The position numbers and the translations under genes were made by a program. 55,658 nucleotides of DNA from Nitrospirota bacterium (lineage in GTDB: Bacteria > Nitrospirota > JACRHL01), in contig JAOUFN010000017.1 of assembly GCA_029858285.1 (NCBI GenBank), positions 1 through 55,658 on the forward strand. The letters run 5' to 3'. Under the pieces are notes generated by a model, which saw nothing but the letters and a program-made list of their open reading frames with translations, searched no databases and had not been told where the DNA came from. Below, piece after piece: positions 46,773 to 55,128 of the stretch (the first letter of the stretch is position 1; each line of letters starts with the position of its first letter).

Positions 46773-47639
46773 TCAGGCGACCGGCTGCGCTTCCTTGAAG
46801 CCGAAAAAGGTCAGCAGCCTTCCCAGCGTCTCGCGCATCTGCTTGCGGTGCACGATCAGGTCGAGCATGCCGTGTTCGAGCAGGAATTCGGAGTGCTGAA
46901 ACCCCTCGGGGAGTTTCTGCTTGATGGTCTGCTCGATCACCCGCGGTCCGGCAAAACCGATCAGGGCGCCGGGTTCGGCGATGTTGATGTCCCCCAGCAT
47001 GCTGTAGCTGGCGGCCACACCACCGAAGGTGGGGTCGGTCATCACCGAGATGTAGGGCAGATTGCGCTCTCCCATGCGGGCAATGGCGGCGCTGGTCTTG
47101 GCCATTTGCATCAGGGACAGAATCCCCTCTTGCATGCGTGCGCCCCCGGAGGCGGAAAACAGGATCAGCGGCACACGGCGCTCAATGGCACGCTCGGCAG
47201 CGCGGGTGATCTTCTCGCCCACCACCGAACCCATGCTGCCACCCAGAAAGGTGAAATCCATCACACCGACTACTGCCGGCCAGCCCAGGATTCGGGCCTC
47301 GCCTATCACCATGGCATCATTGCGACCGGTCTTCTTCTGGGCACGCTTGACGCGCTCCCGGTAGCGGATGGTGTCCTTGAACACCAGGGGATCACCGGAG
47401 GTGAGATTCGCGGACCATTCGACGAACGATCCCACATCGCATGTCAGACTGATGCGCTCATCCACCGAGATGGAAAAGTGGTATTCGCATTTGGGGCAGA
47501 TGCGGTCGTTGCTGTCCACCTCTTTGCGGTAGATGATTTCCTTGCAGCCGGCGCATTTGATCCAGAACCCCTCGGGTATCTGGGTGCGCTCGGTGCCGGT
47601 GGTGGTCAGCTTTCTGAGTTTGCGTCGAAACCAGGACAA
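46773..47639 (-). CDS. accD: Acetyl-CoA carboxylase carboxyltransferase subunit beta
   Basis: This 288-residue protein has the N-terminal zinc ribbon (CAGC...CPKC, residues ~29-51) and the crotonase-like core (GSMGSVVGEKITRAAERAIERRVPLILFSASGGARMQEGILSLMQMAKTSAA). It forms malonyl-CoA with AccA. The start is TTG 47639 reading MSWF, the usual AccD N-terminus. Confidence 0.95.
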   Translation of the reverse strand: MSWFRRKLRKLTTTGTERTQIPEGFWIKCAGCKEIIYRKEVDSNDRICPKCEYHFSISVDERISLTCDVGSFVEWSANLTSGDPLVFKDTIRYRERVKRAQKKTGRNDAMVIGEARILGWPAVVGVMDFTFLGGSMGSVVGEKITRAAERAIERRVPLILFSASGGARMQEGILSLMQMAKTSAAIARMGERNLPYISVMTDPTFGGVAASYSMLGDINIAEPGALIGFAGPRVIEQTIKQKLPEGFQHSEFLLEHGMLDLIVHRKQMRETLGRLLTFFGFKEAQPVA

Positions 47640-47765
47640 TTTCCAAAACCCTCAACAGGTGAACGGCGACGCCGGACGGCGACCGGGCGCAGTCCCGGCG
47701 GGACTTCAGGGTAGCACAGGTTGCGGGATTTTGCGGAGGCCAAAAAGGAGAGCCCCCCCACGGCC

Positions 47766-49841
47766 TCAGTACATCTGGTGGTCCACCTTCAGGCGGTAGG
47801 CACCGTGCGGCCCGGCGGAGGGGGGGGCGTTGGCGGAGCGGGTGACGCGAATCAGGTAGCTGCCGGCCTGCAACCATACGTCGAGTTGGCTGGCCAGGTA
47901 CTCCTTCATGTAGTTCCCCGAACCATCTTTCCGCAGGTTATCGCTTTGTCCGGGGTAGTTGGCCACGTTCGGCGGGCAGATGCTCACCCCGGTGGGAATC
48001 GGTGCACATTGCCCCGCGTAGTCCCGCACCATCACCGTGGGCTGGGGGATGCAGCCCTTTTCGGTGGGAAGGCAATAGTTGATGATCAGGTCCTGGTAGT
48101 TGTCGTTGGACACCAGAACCGGTGCGAGGGAGGCGTCCGTGACACCTGTGCCATCCAACAACTCCAGCACAGTATCCGCCCCGTCGGACAGGTCGAACGT
48201 GGTGATGACGTAGTGACTGCCCATAGTCGTAGCCGGGCCTGGAACGTCCAGCCAGTACAGGTCCACGTCGCCCTCGGGGTAGAGGGTGAACTGCTCGCCG
48301 ATCGGGTAGCTGGCGGACATGCCGGAAACCGGACCAAAGCGGTGGGTTGCATCGCCGGTGCCGGAGACTGTGGCATTCAGTTCCGTCAGGGTGTCATCGG
48401 CTCCAAAAACGTCGTCGTCCAAACTCATGACCCGGTCCTGAACCATCTGTGCCCGCAACGCTACCCGCTGCTGCGATGTCAGCGTCGGCTCCAGCGTCTG
48501 CCAGAATCGCCCGAAGGTCATGATCGTGCCCGGTGGCAGGTCCCGGCTGGCCGCCAGCATGTTGTACATGCCGTCCTTGCCGATGCCCGGCGCGCTCGGC
48601 ACGCCATTGTAGATGTCCCACAGGGCGGCACTCACCGAGGCCTCGCTGGTGCCGGTCTTGACGCGGGCGCGGAAAAACGCGGAACTGACCAGGGCCGGCT
48701 CGTTGTCCGGTTTGCGGGGGTCGCCAATCAGCGCCTCGGGCGTGTCGATCTCGTAAGCCCACTGCAGCGCCTTCTGGTCCCCCTGTGTGAGGGTGAAAGC
48801 GTTGATCATCCACTGAGGCCCCTCCAGGCTGGAGGCCGCGGCAGGATTAAGGTCACGGATCATGGCCGAAACGAAGGAGGCCCACCCCTCCGACCAGGCC
48901 AGGCGCGCATCCTGTGTGTAGCCGTTGATGTAGTGCTGACCACCGTGGGAACTGTCCAGACCCAGTTGGTCGACGACGAAATGGCCAAATTCGTGGAGAA
49001 TGGTGTCGTCGTCGAACTCGTCCGAGTCGCCACCGCTCTCGCCGCTGATGTGCATGCGCCGCAGCCCCGGGTGATAGTGGGTGCCGGAGGTGAGGTCGGC
49101 GCGCCACTCCACCACCATGTCCGCCAGCAACTTTACGCCGGAGCTTGTTCCCCAGGCGCTCTGGATGGTCTGGTAGCCCGAGGTCACCACGTCGAGAATG
49201 TTGAAAGCACCACCGACGCGCACGTTTATGCCGACGGACAGGGGAACCTGGTCGTCCACATGCACACCCAGGGAGGGAAGCCGGGTAAATCCGCCGCCAC
49301 CCGCCGCCACCAGCGCGCCATTCACCCGATAGGGCTCCGCACCGGTCTCACGCAGATAAGTAACCGTGACAGTGCCGAGCCCCCCCACGTCCGGCGGGGT
49401 GGCGACCGTCTGTACCTGCACCCGGACCTCCGCCGCCGCCTGATTGGACGCCACGCAGTAGATACCGTGACTGTCGGTGATGGCATTGCCGAGTGCCACC
49501 GGCGGGGTGGAACCGTCATACACGGTCACCTTGGCATAGCGCACCGGAAGCCATCGGCTGTTGCTGAATCCGTAGCGGCTGTATGGCCGGTCCTCATAAA
49601 AAACCGCGCCGCCGTACTGGTTGCCCGATTTGTTGCACGAGACGTCCGGTGTGGGTAGGGCGCCCACGCCATAGTCACCCCCGCCACCCCCGGAAGGGCG
49701 CCCGCCACAGGACGCCAGAACCAACGCCAGCCCCAGTGCGGCCAGCGCGGCAAAAGCCCCTGTGGCGCGCCCGCCGCTACTTGGCGGGATACACGAGTAC
49801 GCCGTCCAGAAGGACCGGTTCGGGAACGGCGGGCGGGGCAT
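47766..49841 (-). CDS. Lipoprotein metalloprotease with HEFGH motif and PPC-like C-terminus
   Basis: The protein is ~690 residues from ATG 49841; the start is uncertain and overlaps the previous gene by ~65 bases. A lipoprotein signal (AALGLALVLASCGG) is followed by a beta-sandwich resembling carboxypeptidase regulatory domains (VRYAKVTVYDGSTPPVALGNAITDSHGIYCV). A zinc-protease domain follows: DDTILHEFGHFVVDQLG, with WSEGWASFVSAMI ~30 residues later, whose Glu fits the third ligand of a gluzincin. The C-terminal ~170 residues look like a pre-peptidase C-terminal domain (GDVDLYWLDVPGP, DTVLELLDGTG, GSYLIRVTRS). I do not recognise a named family. It is probably surface or periplasmic. Confidence 0.7.
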   Translation of the reverse strand: MPRPPFPNRSFWTAYSCIPPSSGGRATGAFAALAALGLALVLASCGGRPSGGGGGDYGVGALPTPDVSCNKSGNQYGGAVFYEDRPYSRYGFSNSRWLPVRYAKVTVYDGSTPPVALGNAITDSHGIYCVASNQAAAEVRVQVQTVATPPDVGGLGTVTVTYLRETGAEPYRVNGALVAAGGGGFTRLPSLGVHVDDQVPLSVGINVRVGGAFNILDVVTSGYQTIQSAWGTSSGVKLLADMVVEWRADLTSGTHYHPGLRRMHISGESGGDSDEFDDDTILHEFGHFVVDQLGLDSSHGGQHYINGYTQDARLAWSEGWASFVSAMIRDLNPAAASSLEGPQWMINAFTLTQGDQKALQWAYEIDTPEALIGDPRKPDNEPALVSSAFFRARVKTGTSEASVSAALWDIYNGVPSAPGIGKDGMYNMLAASRDLPPGTIMTFGRFWQTLEPTLTSQQRVALRAQMVQDRVMSLDDDVFGADDTLTELNATVSGTGDATHRFGPVSGMSASYPIGEQFTLYPEGDVDLYWLDVPGPATTMGSHYVITTFDLSDGADTVLELLDGTGVTDASLAPVLVSNDNYQDLIINYCLPTEKGCIPQPTVMVRDYAGQCAPIPTGVSICPPNVANYPGQSDNLRKDGSGNYMKEYLASQLDVWLQAGSYLIRVTRSANAPPSAGPHGAYRLKVDHQMY

Positions 49842-50358
49842 CGGTGACGGCAACTCCTTCGGGCACACGAATGGTGATGGTCTCGCGGTAGTGAACTCCC
49901 TGCTGCATATTCGATGCCGAACTCGCCGTAATCACCACCACCACAGTGCCGGGCTGGCCCACTTTCATCCGCCAGTCCAGCGGATGGTTGCCTGGGGCAA
50001 GCTTCCCCTTCCACATCTGCGTGCCCTTGGTGAGAGCCACGCCACGGGAAGGGGTGACCTCCACCTGCACGTTCATCGACGCCAGCGCATCCACGGTAAC
50101 GGTCAAGCCCTGGGCTCCGTCCACCCCCGGAGTGGAATCCATTTTCCAGTTTACGGAAATTGGTGGCAACGGTTTGGTGGCCCCAACAGGCCCCGAGACG
50201 CACGCCACCAGGGCCAGGGCCAGGACTATTGTGAGCCCGGCAACCCGCTGGATTTTCGGCAGGCCAGCGACCACCCCGCGGGCGGTGCTCCCAAATTGCC
50301 GCCCGGACTGCAACATGAACGCACGGACGTTTGCCAATTCCGCAGAAATTTTCATCAT
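49777..50358 (-). CDS. Putative lipoprotein of unknown function (orf193)
   Basis: The start is ATG 50358, overlapping the gspK stop (ATGA), giving 193 residues. A hydrophobic stretch IVLALALVACVSG ends in a lipobox-like LVAC, after an unusually long ~50-residue N-region. The mature part is a single beta-rich domain (LTVTVDALASMNVQVEVTPSRGVAL, GKLAPGNHPLDWRMKVGQPGTVVVVITA). No known family recognised. Its position between gspK and the metalloprotease suggests a shared cell-surface role. Confidence 0.6.
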   Translation of the reverse strand: MMKISAELANVRAFMLQSGRQFGSTARGVVAGLPKIQRVAGLTIVLALALVACVSGPVGATKPLPPISVNWKMDSTPGVDGAQGLTVTVDALASMNVQVEVTPSRGVALTKGTQMWKGKLAPGNHPLDWRMKVGQPGTVVVVITASSASNMQQGVHYRETITIRVPEGVAVTDAPPAVPEPVLLDGVLVYPAK

Positions 50359-51434
50359 TCGACGCGCCACCACAGTACCTCCATCCGTTGTTTTCCAAGC
50401 ACGTTCCCCCGCATGACCCTCCCCATCATGGCACGCACCGTGCGCTGTGTCTCCCCCACCATGCCCGTGGCCTCCACCAGAAAGTGATTACTCTGTTGTA
50501 CAAACAGGGGTTTGAGGGCATTGATCAGGCGGGTGTCGGTACCCAGTCCGTGCACCGCCAGCAGGGCACCCAGGTCCACCGTCTTGAACGGCTCGTCCGC
50601 GCGCATGCGCAGGATATCGTTCACCACACCCTGGGGCATCTCCTCGTCCAGGGCGCGCAGTAGTTCCTCCGGCGCGGTATTGATGTTGAGCTTCAGGGGC
50701 CGGACCGGAGAGGTGGTGCCCCCGGAATTACCGCTGCCAACTCCGCCGGGTGGCTCCTCGATCACTGTGATGTACTCGCCGAGGCGGGCCCGGATCTCGC
50801 GCGTGTATCCCTTTACCAGCGCCAATTCGTCCAGCGTGCGGAAGCGGGAGTTGGCCACCGGATAGGGCCGCTCCAGCGCCTGGTAATAGGACATTTCAGC
50901 GCCGCCCCCACGCTCATCGGAATCCTCGTCCAGCCAGTCCAGCAAACTGTCCACCAAGGGCGCCACATCTTCCGGTTCCAGATTCAACACGTTCTGCAGC
51001 ATGCGGCGGTAGATATCGGTCTGTGGCTGGGGGGGGCCGTCAGCATCCGGGTCGCTTTTGAGGGTGTTGATGTCAAATTTGCCGTCTTCGTCGGAAATCA
51101 GCAGATGGGCGGTGCCCCCCCCTGCCTCCATGGGCATCTGGGCCACCAGATACCAGTATTCGTCCATGCCGTCGTAGGAGCCGGATTCCACGGTATCCAC
51201 GTACAGCAACACGCTGGCGGCCTGGGCCGCCGAGTCGGCCAGCACCGAGGCTTGGGAATAGTCGCGGAAATTCCCTGCGCCACGCAGATCCATGCGGGTG
51301 TGGAAGTCCAGTTCCAGGATCAGGGTGATCATCAGGGTCACTGCGAGCAGTGTGATGATCAACGCGATTCCCCGCTGGTCGCCCCCTGCCCGCCCGGCAT
51401 TTCCGGGTCTCGGCTGCGCGTTTGATCCGTACAT
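50355..51434 (-). CDS. gspK: Type II secretion minor pseudopilin GspK
   Basis: From ATG 51434 the protein is 359 residues. It has a short basic leader and the class III signal QRGIALIITLLAVTLMITLILELD, cleaved after the glycine. The globular domain has GspK features: DEDGKFDINTL, SLLDWLDEDSDERGGGAE and PLKLNINTAPEELLRAL (the helix-hairpin-helix-like INTA motif). GspK caps the pseudopilus. No other gsp gene is in the window, so this is an orphan copy or a distant part of a split T2SS locus. Confidence 0.86.
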   Translation of the reverse strand: MYGSNAQPRPGNAGRAGGDQRGIALIITLLAVTLMITLILELDFHTRMDLRGAGNFRDYSQASVLADSAAQAASVLLYVDTVESGSYDGMDEYWYLVAQMPMEAGGGTAHLLISDEDGKFDINTLKSDPDADGPPQPQTDIYRRMLQNVLNLEPEDVAPLVDSLLDWLDEDSDERGGGAEMSYYQALERPYPVANSRFRTLDELALVKGYTREIRARLGEYITVIEEPPGGVGSGNSGGTTSPVRPLKLNINTAPEELLRALDEEMPQGVVNDILRMRADEPFKTVDLGALLAVHGLGTDTRLINALKPLFVQQSNHFLVEATGMVGETQRTVRAMMGRVMRGNVLGKQRMEVLWWRVE

Positions 51435-51473
51435 GGGCTGTGCCTTTGGCCCCGGCCGACTTCCCCCGGCCAA

Positions 51474-51602
51474 TTACTGTCTGTCCGCAGGGCGCTCGCC
51501 GCGCCCCAACATGCGGCCGAAGCAGAAGGAAATCAGGGAGATGATCACCGTCCACGATACCATCATGAAAGCTGCTCCACCCCAACTCAAACCGGTGTTC
51601 AT
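51474..51602 (-). CDS. Small single-helix protein paired with the sodium symporter
   Basis: This 42-residue protein starts at ATG 51602 and overlaps the symporter stop by four bases. It is one membrane helix (GGAAFMMVSWTVIISLISFCF) with a basic C-terminal end (GRMLGRGERPADR). The length, position and MMV...W pattern resemble MetS-type small subunits of bacterial SNF transporters (methionine/alanine importer family), but the match is by pattern only. Confidence 0.6.
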   Translation of the reverse strand: MNTGLSWGGAAFMMVSWTVIISLISFCFGRMLGRGERPADRQ

Positions 51603-53164
51603 GACGGGTGCTCCATCTCGTCCATGGGCTTGCCGCCCCAGCGCTTGTGCACGCCAAACAGGATGGCGGCGAACAACCCTAAAATCAGCAGGCGGGCCCC
51701 CCAGCGGTAGGGCACCGCCTCTGGCACCACCCCGCGCATCAGAAGCATGCCGATGGCCTCCTGCCAGGTCCACACCACCAGAATGACAACCAGAAACAGC
51801 GGGGTGACGTACTTGATGACGTAGTAAAACACCCGGGGAATGGCGAGTTCGGCCCCGCGCGTGATCTCGCCCCAGGCGCGGTCCATGCCAAATACCCAGG
51901 CGAACAGGATCACTTCAATAAGGGCCATCACCACCAGGCCGAAGGTGCCGACCCAATAGTCCATCTCGTCCAGAAAGCCGTAGCGCTGGAAGAAAATCAC
52001 CGGCTGGATAAGCACCAGCATGACCGCCCCCACCACCAGCGCCGCGCGCGGGCGGGTCAGGCGGAAGTCTTCCTGCAAAAACGCCATGGCGGGTTGCGCC
52101 ATGGCCACCGAACTGGTGACCCCGGCCAGAAACAGCAGCAAAAACCACATGCTACCGAAAAACTGCCCGAACGGCATCTGCTGAAACACCACGGGGAGGC
52201 TCAGAAAACCCAGAGAAAACGAGCCTCCGGAGGCGATGGCCTGGGTCTGCATGGGGCCGAAGAAGACCACTGCGGCGGGAATCGCCAGAGTGCCGCCGAT
52301 GATGACCTCCACCCCCTCGTTGACGCTGGCGGCGGCCAGCCCGGTGAGCGCCAGGTCCTGTTTTTCGCGGATGTAGCTGGCATAGGTCTGGATGGCGCCG
52401 AAGCCGAGGCTGAGGGTGAAAAAAATCTGCCCCGCCGCCGCCAGCCACACCTTGCCGTCGCCCAGTCGCGACAAGTCGGGGTTCCAGATGAAGCCCAGTC
52501 CGGCCCCCACGTTCCAACCGGGGTTGGCGGGATTCGGCTCCAGGGTGAGGACCCGCGCCACCAGGGCCACCCCCAGTACAAAGAGTACCGGCATGGCGAT
52601 GCGGGCCAGGGTTTCGAGGCCCTTGACGACACCGCGAGAGAGAATCCAGACCACCAGCAGCAGGGTGGCTACAAAGAAGAAATAGGCCGCTCCGATACCG
52701 GAAAAATACTGGTTTTTTTCCACCCCGAGGTAGCCGTCGAAGAAGCTCCCCATGGCCGTCTGGCTGGTCTCGCCAAAATACGTGCCCGCCGCAGAGAAAA
52801 AGGCGTAGCCCATGCACCACGAGACGATGTAGGTGTAGTAAATCACCAGCGCGCTGGTGATGAGGATGCCCAGAGCGCCCACGTACCGCGCCGCCGGGTG
52901 GCGCCACAGCAGGCCGAACATGCCGGGGGTGGTGCCGTAGCCGTACACGCCGCCCCGGCGACCCATGGCCAGTTCCACCCACATGAGGGGGATACCCATC
53001 AGGATGAGAGAGATGAAATAGGGCACCATGAAGGCGCCACCGCCGTTCTCGGCCACCTGGCGCGGAAAGCGCAGCAGGTTACCCAGCCCCACGGCATTGC
53101 CCGCCAGGGCCAGCACCAGCCCCACCTTGGTGGCCCATACCTCGCGCTGCTGGCGGGCAGTCAT
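51599..53164 (-). CDS. Sodium-dependent transporter, SNF/NSS family
   Basis: This 521-residue protein has twelve membrane segments and the family signature LALAGNAVGLGNLLRFPRQVAENGGGAFMVPYF in helix 1, which contributes the sodium and substrate sites. Also present are SLGFGAIQTYASYI in helix 6 and LLFLAGVTSSVAMAQPAMAFLQE in helix 8. Substrates in this family are amino acids or related amines; which one is not clear. It is translationally coupled to a small partner protein. Confidence 0.92.
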   Translation of the reverse strand: MTARQQREVWATKVGLVLALAGNAVGLGNLLRFPRQVAENGGGAFMVPYFISLILMGIPLMWVELAMGRRGGVYGYGTTPGMFGLLWRHPAARYVGALGILITSALVIYYTYIVSWCMGYAFFSAAGTYFGETSQTAMGSFFDGYLGVEKNQYFSGIGAAYFFFVATLLLVVWILSRGVVKGLETLARIAMPVLFVLGVALVARVLTLEPNPANPGWNVGAGLGFIWNPDLSRLGDGKVWLAAAGQIFFTLSLGFGAIQTYASYIREKQDLALTGLAAASVNEGVEVIIGGTLAIPAAVVFFGPMQTQAIASGGSFSLGFLSLPVVFQQMPFGQFFGSMWFLLLFLAGVTSSVAMAQPAMAFLQEDFRLTRPRAALVVGAVMLVLIQPVIFFQRYGFLDEMDYWVGTFGLVVMALIEVILFAWVFGMDRAWGEITRGAELAIPRVFYYVIKYVTPLFLVVILVVWTWQEAIGMLLMRGVVPEAVPYRWGARLLILGLFAAILFGVHKRWGGKPMDEMEHPS

Positions 53165-53189
53165 ACCCGGCTCCGGCGGCGGGGCGTCA

Positions 53190-53405
53190 TCACGACTCTA
53201 CCTTGACCACATTGCGCGCCTCGGGGCCGCGCCGTCCCTCCTCGCATTCAAACTCCACGGTGTCGCCCGCCTTGAGGGTTTTGAAGGTGGCGCCCACCAT
53301 GTGCACGAAGTGCAGACGCACCTTTTGCCCGTCCTCGCGCACGATCGTTCCCTGCCCGCTATCCTTGCCGAGCCGCTCCACCGTCCCCCGGTAAATCTGC
53401 GCCAT
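53190..53405 (-). CDS. Divergent cold-shock-domain protein
   Basis: The start is ATG 53405, with GGGGAGAG upstream, giving 71 residues. The five-stranded CSD is recognisable: YRGTVERLGKDSGQGTIV, QKVRLHFVHMVGATFKTLKAGDTVEFECEEGRRGPEARNVVKV. The canonical RNP1 aromatics (GFGFI) are replaced by GQGTIV, so nucleic acid binding may differ. It has its own promoter and a ~92-base leader. Confidence 0.8.
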   Translation of the reverse strand: MAQIYRGTVERLGKDSGQGTIVREDGQKVRLHFVHMVGATFKTLKAGDTVEFECEEGRRGPEARNVVKVES

Positions 53406-53503
53406 CCAGTCACTCTCCCCGAAAAAAAACCGTCCGGAACTGTCGAAACCTGCCGCCGCGCGCCGGAACCCATGGCTTTTCCGGCGACACACAGCCGTGT
53501 GCA

Positions 53504-53532
53504 AATATCCCTTTTTACAGAGAATCCGTCAA
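53504..53532 (-). promoter_or_regulatory. Promoter of the cold-shock-domain gene
   Basis: On the minus strand TTGACG (53527-53532) and GATATT (53504-53509) are 17 bases apart. The predicted transcript starts near 53497 and has a ~92-base leader with a GCCGGAA/TTCCGGC hairpin and a run of eight T. Confidence 0.6.
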
Positions 53533-53605
53533 CCGTGCCCCGGCCACACGCCGACGGGCCACCCGCAGCCGGGCGCTGCAAAGGTCAGGGGATTGCCCCA
53601 CGGCG

Positions 53606-53926
53606 TCAGAACGTCAGCACCCGGTCCGCCCCGGTGACGAGCCGGTGCAGGTCCGCCATCGTGGAGACGGGGCAGACATCGGTCCCCCCCTTTCCGCGCG
53701 CCTCCAGGCAGGTGCCGCAGGCCAGAATGGCGCCGCCGCCATGCACGAATTTCTGTATCTGCTCCGTCACAGGGAAGCGCTCCGTGTCCAGCCGTTCCGC
53801 CTCCACCCCCCTGCCGAGCAGAAAGACCGTCACGGCATCCCCCTCCTTGAGCGCGAACACCCCCAGGCGGAAGGCGTTCCACACGGTTTCCGGATCGTCG
53901 GAGTGAATCACCAGGGCGAGTTTCAT
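53606..53926 (-). CDS. DsrE-family sulfur-transfer-like protein
   Basis: The start is ATG 53926, preceded by AGGAAAGG, giving 106 residues. The DsrE fold is seen in MKLALVIHSDDPETVWNAFRLGVFALKEGDAVTVFLLG and the cysteine-bearing loop ILACGTCLEARG (C70, C73), with a third cysteine in TDVCPVSTMADL (C85). These cysteines could carry persulfide. It lies 11 bases after the SQR-like gene, linking it to sulfide metabolism. Confidence 0.83.
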   Translation of the reverse strand: MKLALVIHSDDPETVWNAFRLGVFALKEGDAVTVFLLGRGVEAERLDTERFPVTEQIQKFVHGGGAILACGTCLEARGKGGTDVCPVSTMADLHRLVTGADRVLTF

Positions 53927-53937
53927 GGGTACCTTTC

Positions 53938-55095
53938 CTAAAACCACTCGAACAGCCAGAACTTTTCAAACGCCACCTTCCCCAGGTGCAAGGCCCGGTT
54001 GGGGCCGGAAAGTTTTATTTGTGGCGCGGGCGCGGCGTAAAAATTGCCGCTGCCAAACCCCGCCTTGCCGTCGCCGGCCTCGATAAAACACTCCCCATGA
54101 CCGGCAAAGCGGCGCGGGGATCCCTTTCCGGTCAGGGTGTGGATGAGGTTGTCCGCCACCACCTCGGCCTCGCCGTGGGCAAACACCCCCGCCTTGGGCA
54201 ACGGCTTGCCTACCGGAAGGGGGATGCCCGTCACGTCACCAATCGCGTAGACGCCGGGAAAACGGCTCTCCAGGGTGCCCGCATCCACCGGCACCCAGCC
54301 GCTCTCCCCGCACAGCCCGGCCTCCCGCACCACCCTGGGCGCCCGGTGGGGCGGCACATAGGCCAACAGCCCGAAATCGGCGCTGCCGCCGTCCGCAAAG
54401 GTGATCCGCCGGGCGGTCGGGTCCACCGCCGTCACCTGCCGCCCCGGATGGTAGCTAATCCCCTTCGCTTCCAGCATGCCGCGCACCGCCCCGGACACCG
54501 CCGCCCCCGCCACCGGCATGGGGCCTGGCTCCGGGGTGTAGAGGTCCACGCTGATCCGGTCGCGGATTTTCCGCTTGCGGGCGTCGTACTCCAGCAGCAT
54601 CGCGGCCTCGTAGGGGGCGGCCGGGCATTTGAAGGGGGTGCCCGACACCAGCACGGCGATACTCCCCTCCTGCACCTTCAGGCGGGCGTCCCGCAAGGCC
54701 ATCGCCCCCTCCTGGGTGTAAAAATTGTGGCCCGCCGCCGCGAGGCCGGGCACCGATTCCGGCGCCAGTTCCGCCCCCAGCGCCACGATCAAAAAATCGC
54801 CCTCCAGGGTGCGGCCACCCACCCGCACCGTCCGGGCGGCGGGGTCAATCGCCTCGATCCCGCCCCGCACCCGCTCAATACCCTTTTTCTCCAGGACGGC
54901 CAGGGGGCGGGAGATCTGTTCGGGCTTGCGCAGCCCGGTCATCAGCCACAGGAAGGAGGGGGCGAACACAAAATGCTCCGCCCGCTCCACCAGCACCACC
55001 CGGTGTTCGCGGGAAAGGCCCCTGCGCAACCGGCTGGCCGCCACCAGGCCGCCGATGCCGCAACCAAGCACGAGAACGGTCTTGCCCTGCGCCAT
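53938..55095 (-). CDS. Sulfide:quinone oxidoreductase-like flavoprotein
   Basis: This 385-residue two-dinucleotide-fold flavoprotein has FAD-binding VLVLGCGIGGLVAASRL at the N-terminus, FAPSFLWLMTGLRKPEQI, a second FAD contact VYAIGDVTGIPLPVGKPLPKAG, and a C-terminal amphipathic KVAFEKFWLFEWF membrane-binding end. Cysteines C157 (SGTPFKCPAAPYE) and C336 (GHGECFIEAG) match the redox pair of SQR. It probably oxidises sulfide to polysulfide and reduces quinone; an NADH dehydrogenase or another SQR-like subtype is the alternative. The ribosome-binding site is AAAGGAGG. Confidence 0.85.
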   Translation of the reverse strand: MAQGKTVLVLGCGIGGLVAASRLRRGLSREHRVVLVERAEHFVFAPSFLWLMTGLRKPEQISRPLAVLEKKGIERVRGGIEAIDPAARTVRVGGRTLEGDFLIVALGAELAPESVPGLAAAGHNFYTQEGAMALRDARLKVQEGSIAVLVSGTPFKCPAAPYEAAMLLEYDARKRKIRDRISVDLYTPEPGPMPVAGAAVSGAVRGMLEAKGISYHPGRQVTAVDPTARRITFADGGSADFGLLAYVPPHRAPRVVREAGLCGESGWVPVDAGTLESRFPGVYAIGDVTGIPLPVGKPLPKAGVFAHGEAEVVADNLIHTLTGKGSPRRFAGHGECFIEAGDGKAGFGSGNFYAAPAPQIKLSGPNRALHLGKVAFEKFWLFEWF

Positions 55096-55128
55096 GACCC
55101 ACCTCCTTTCAGAAGAAACGCTTGCCGG

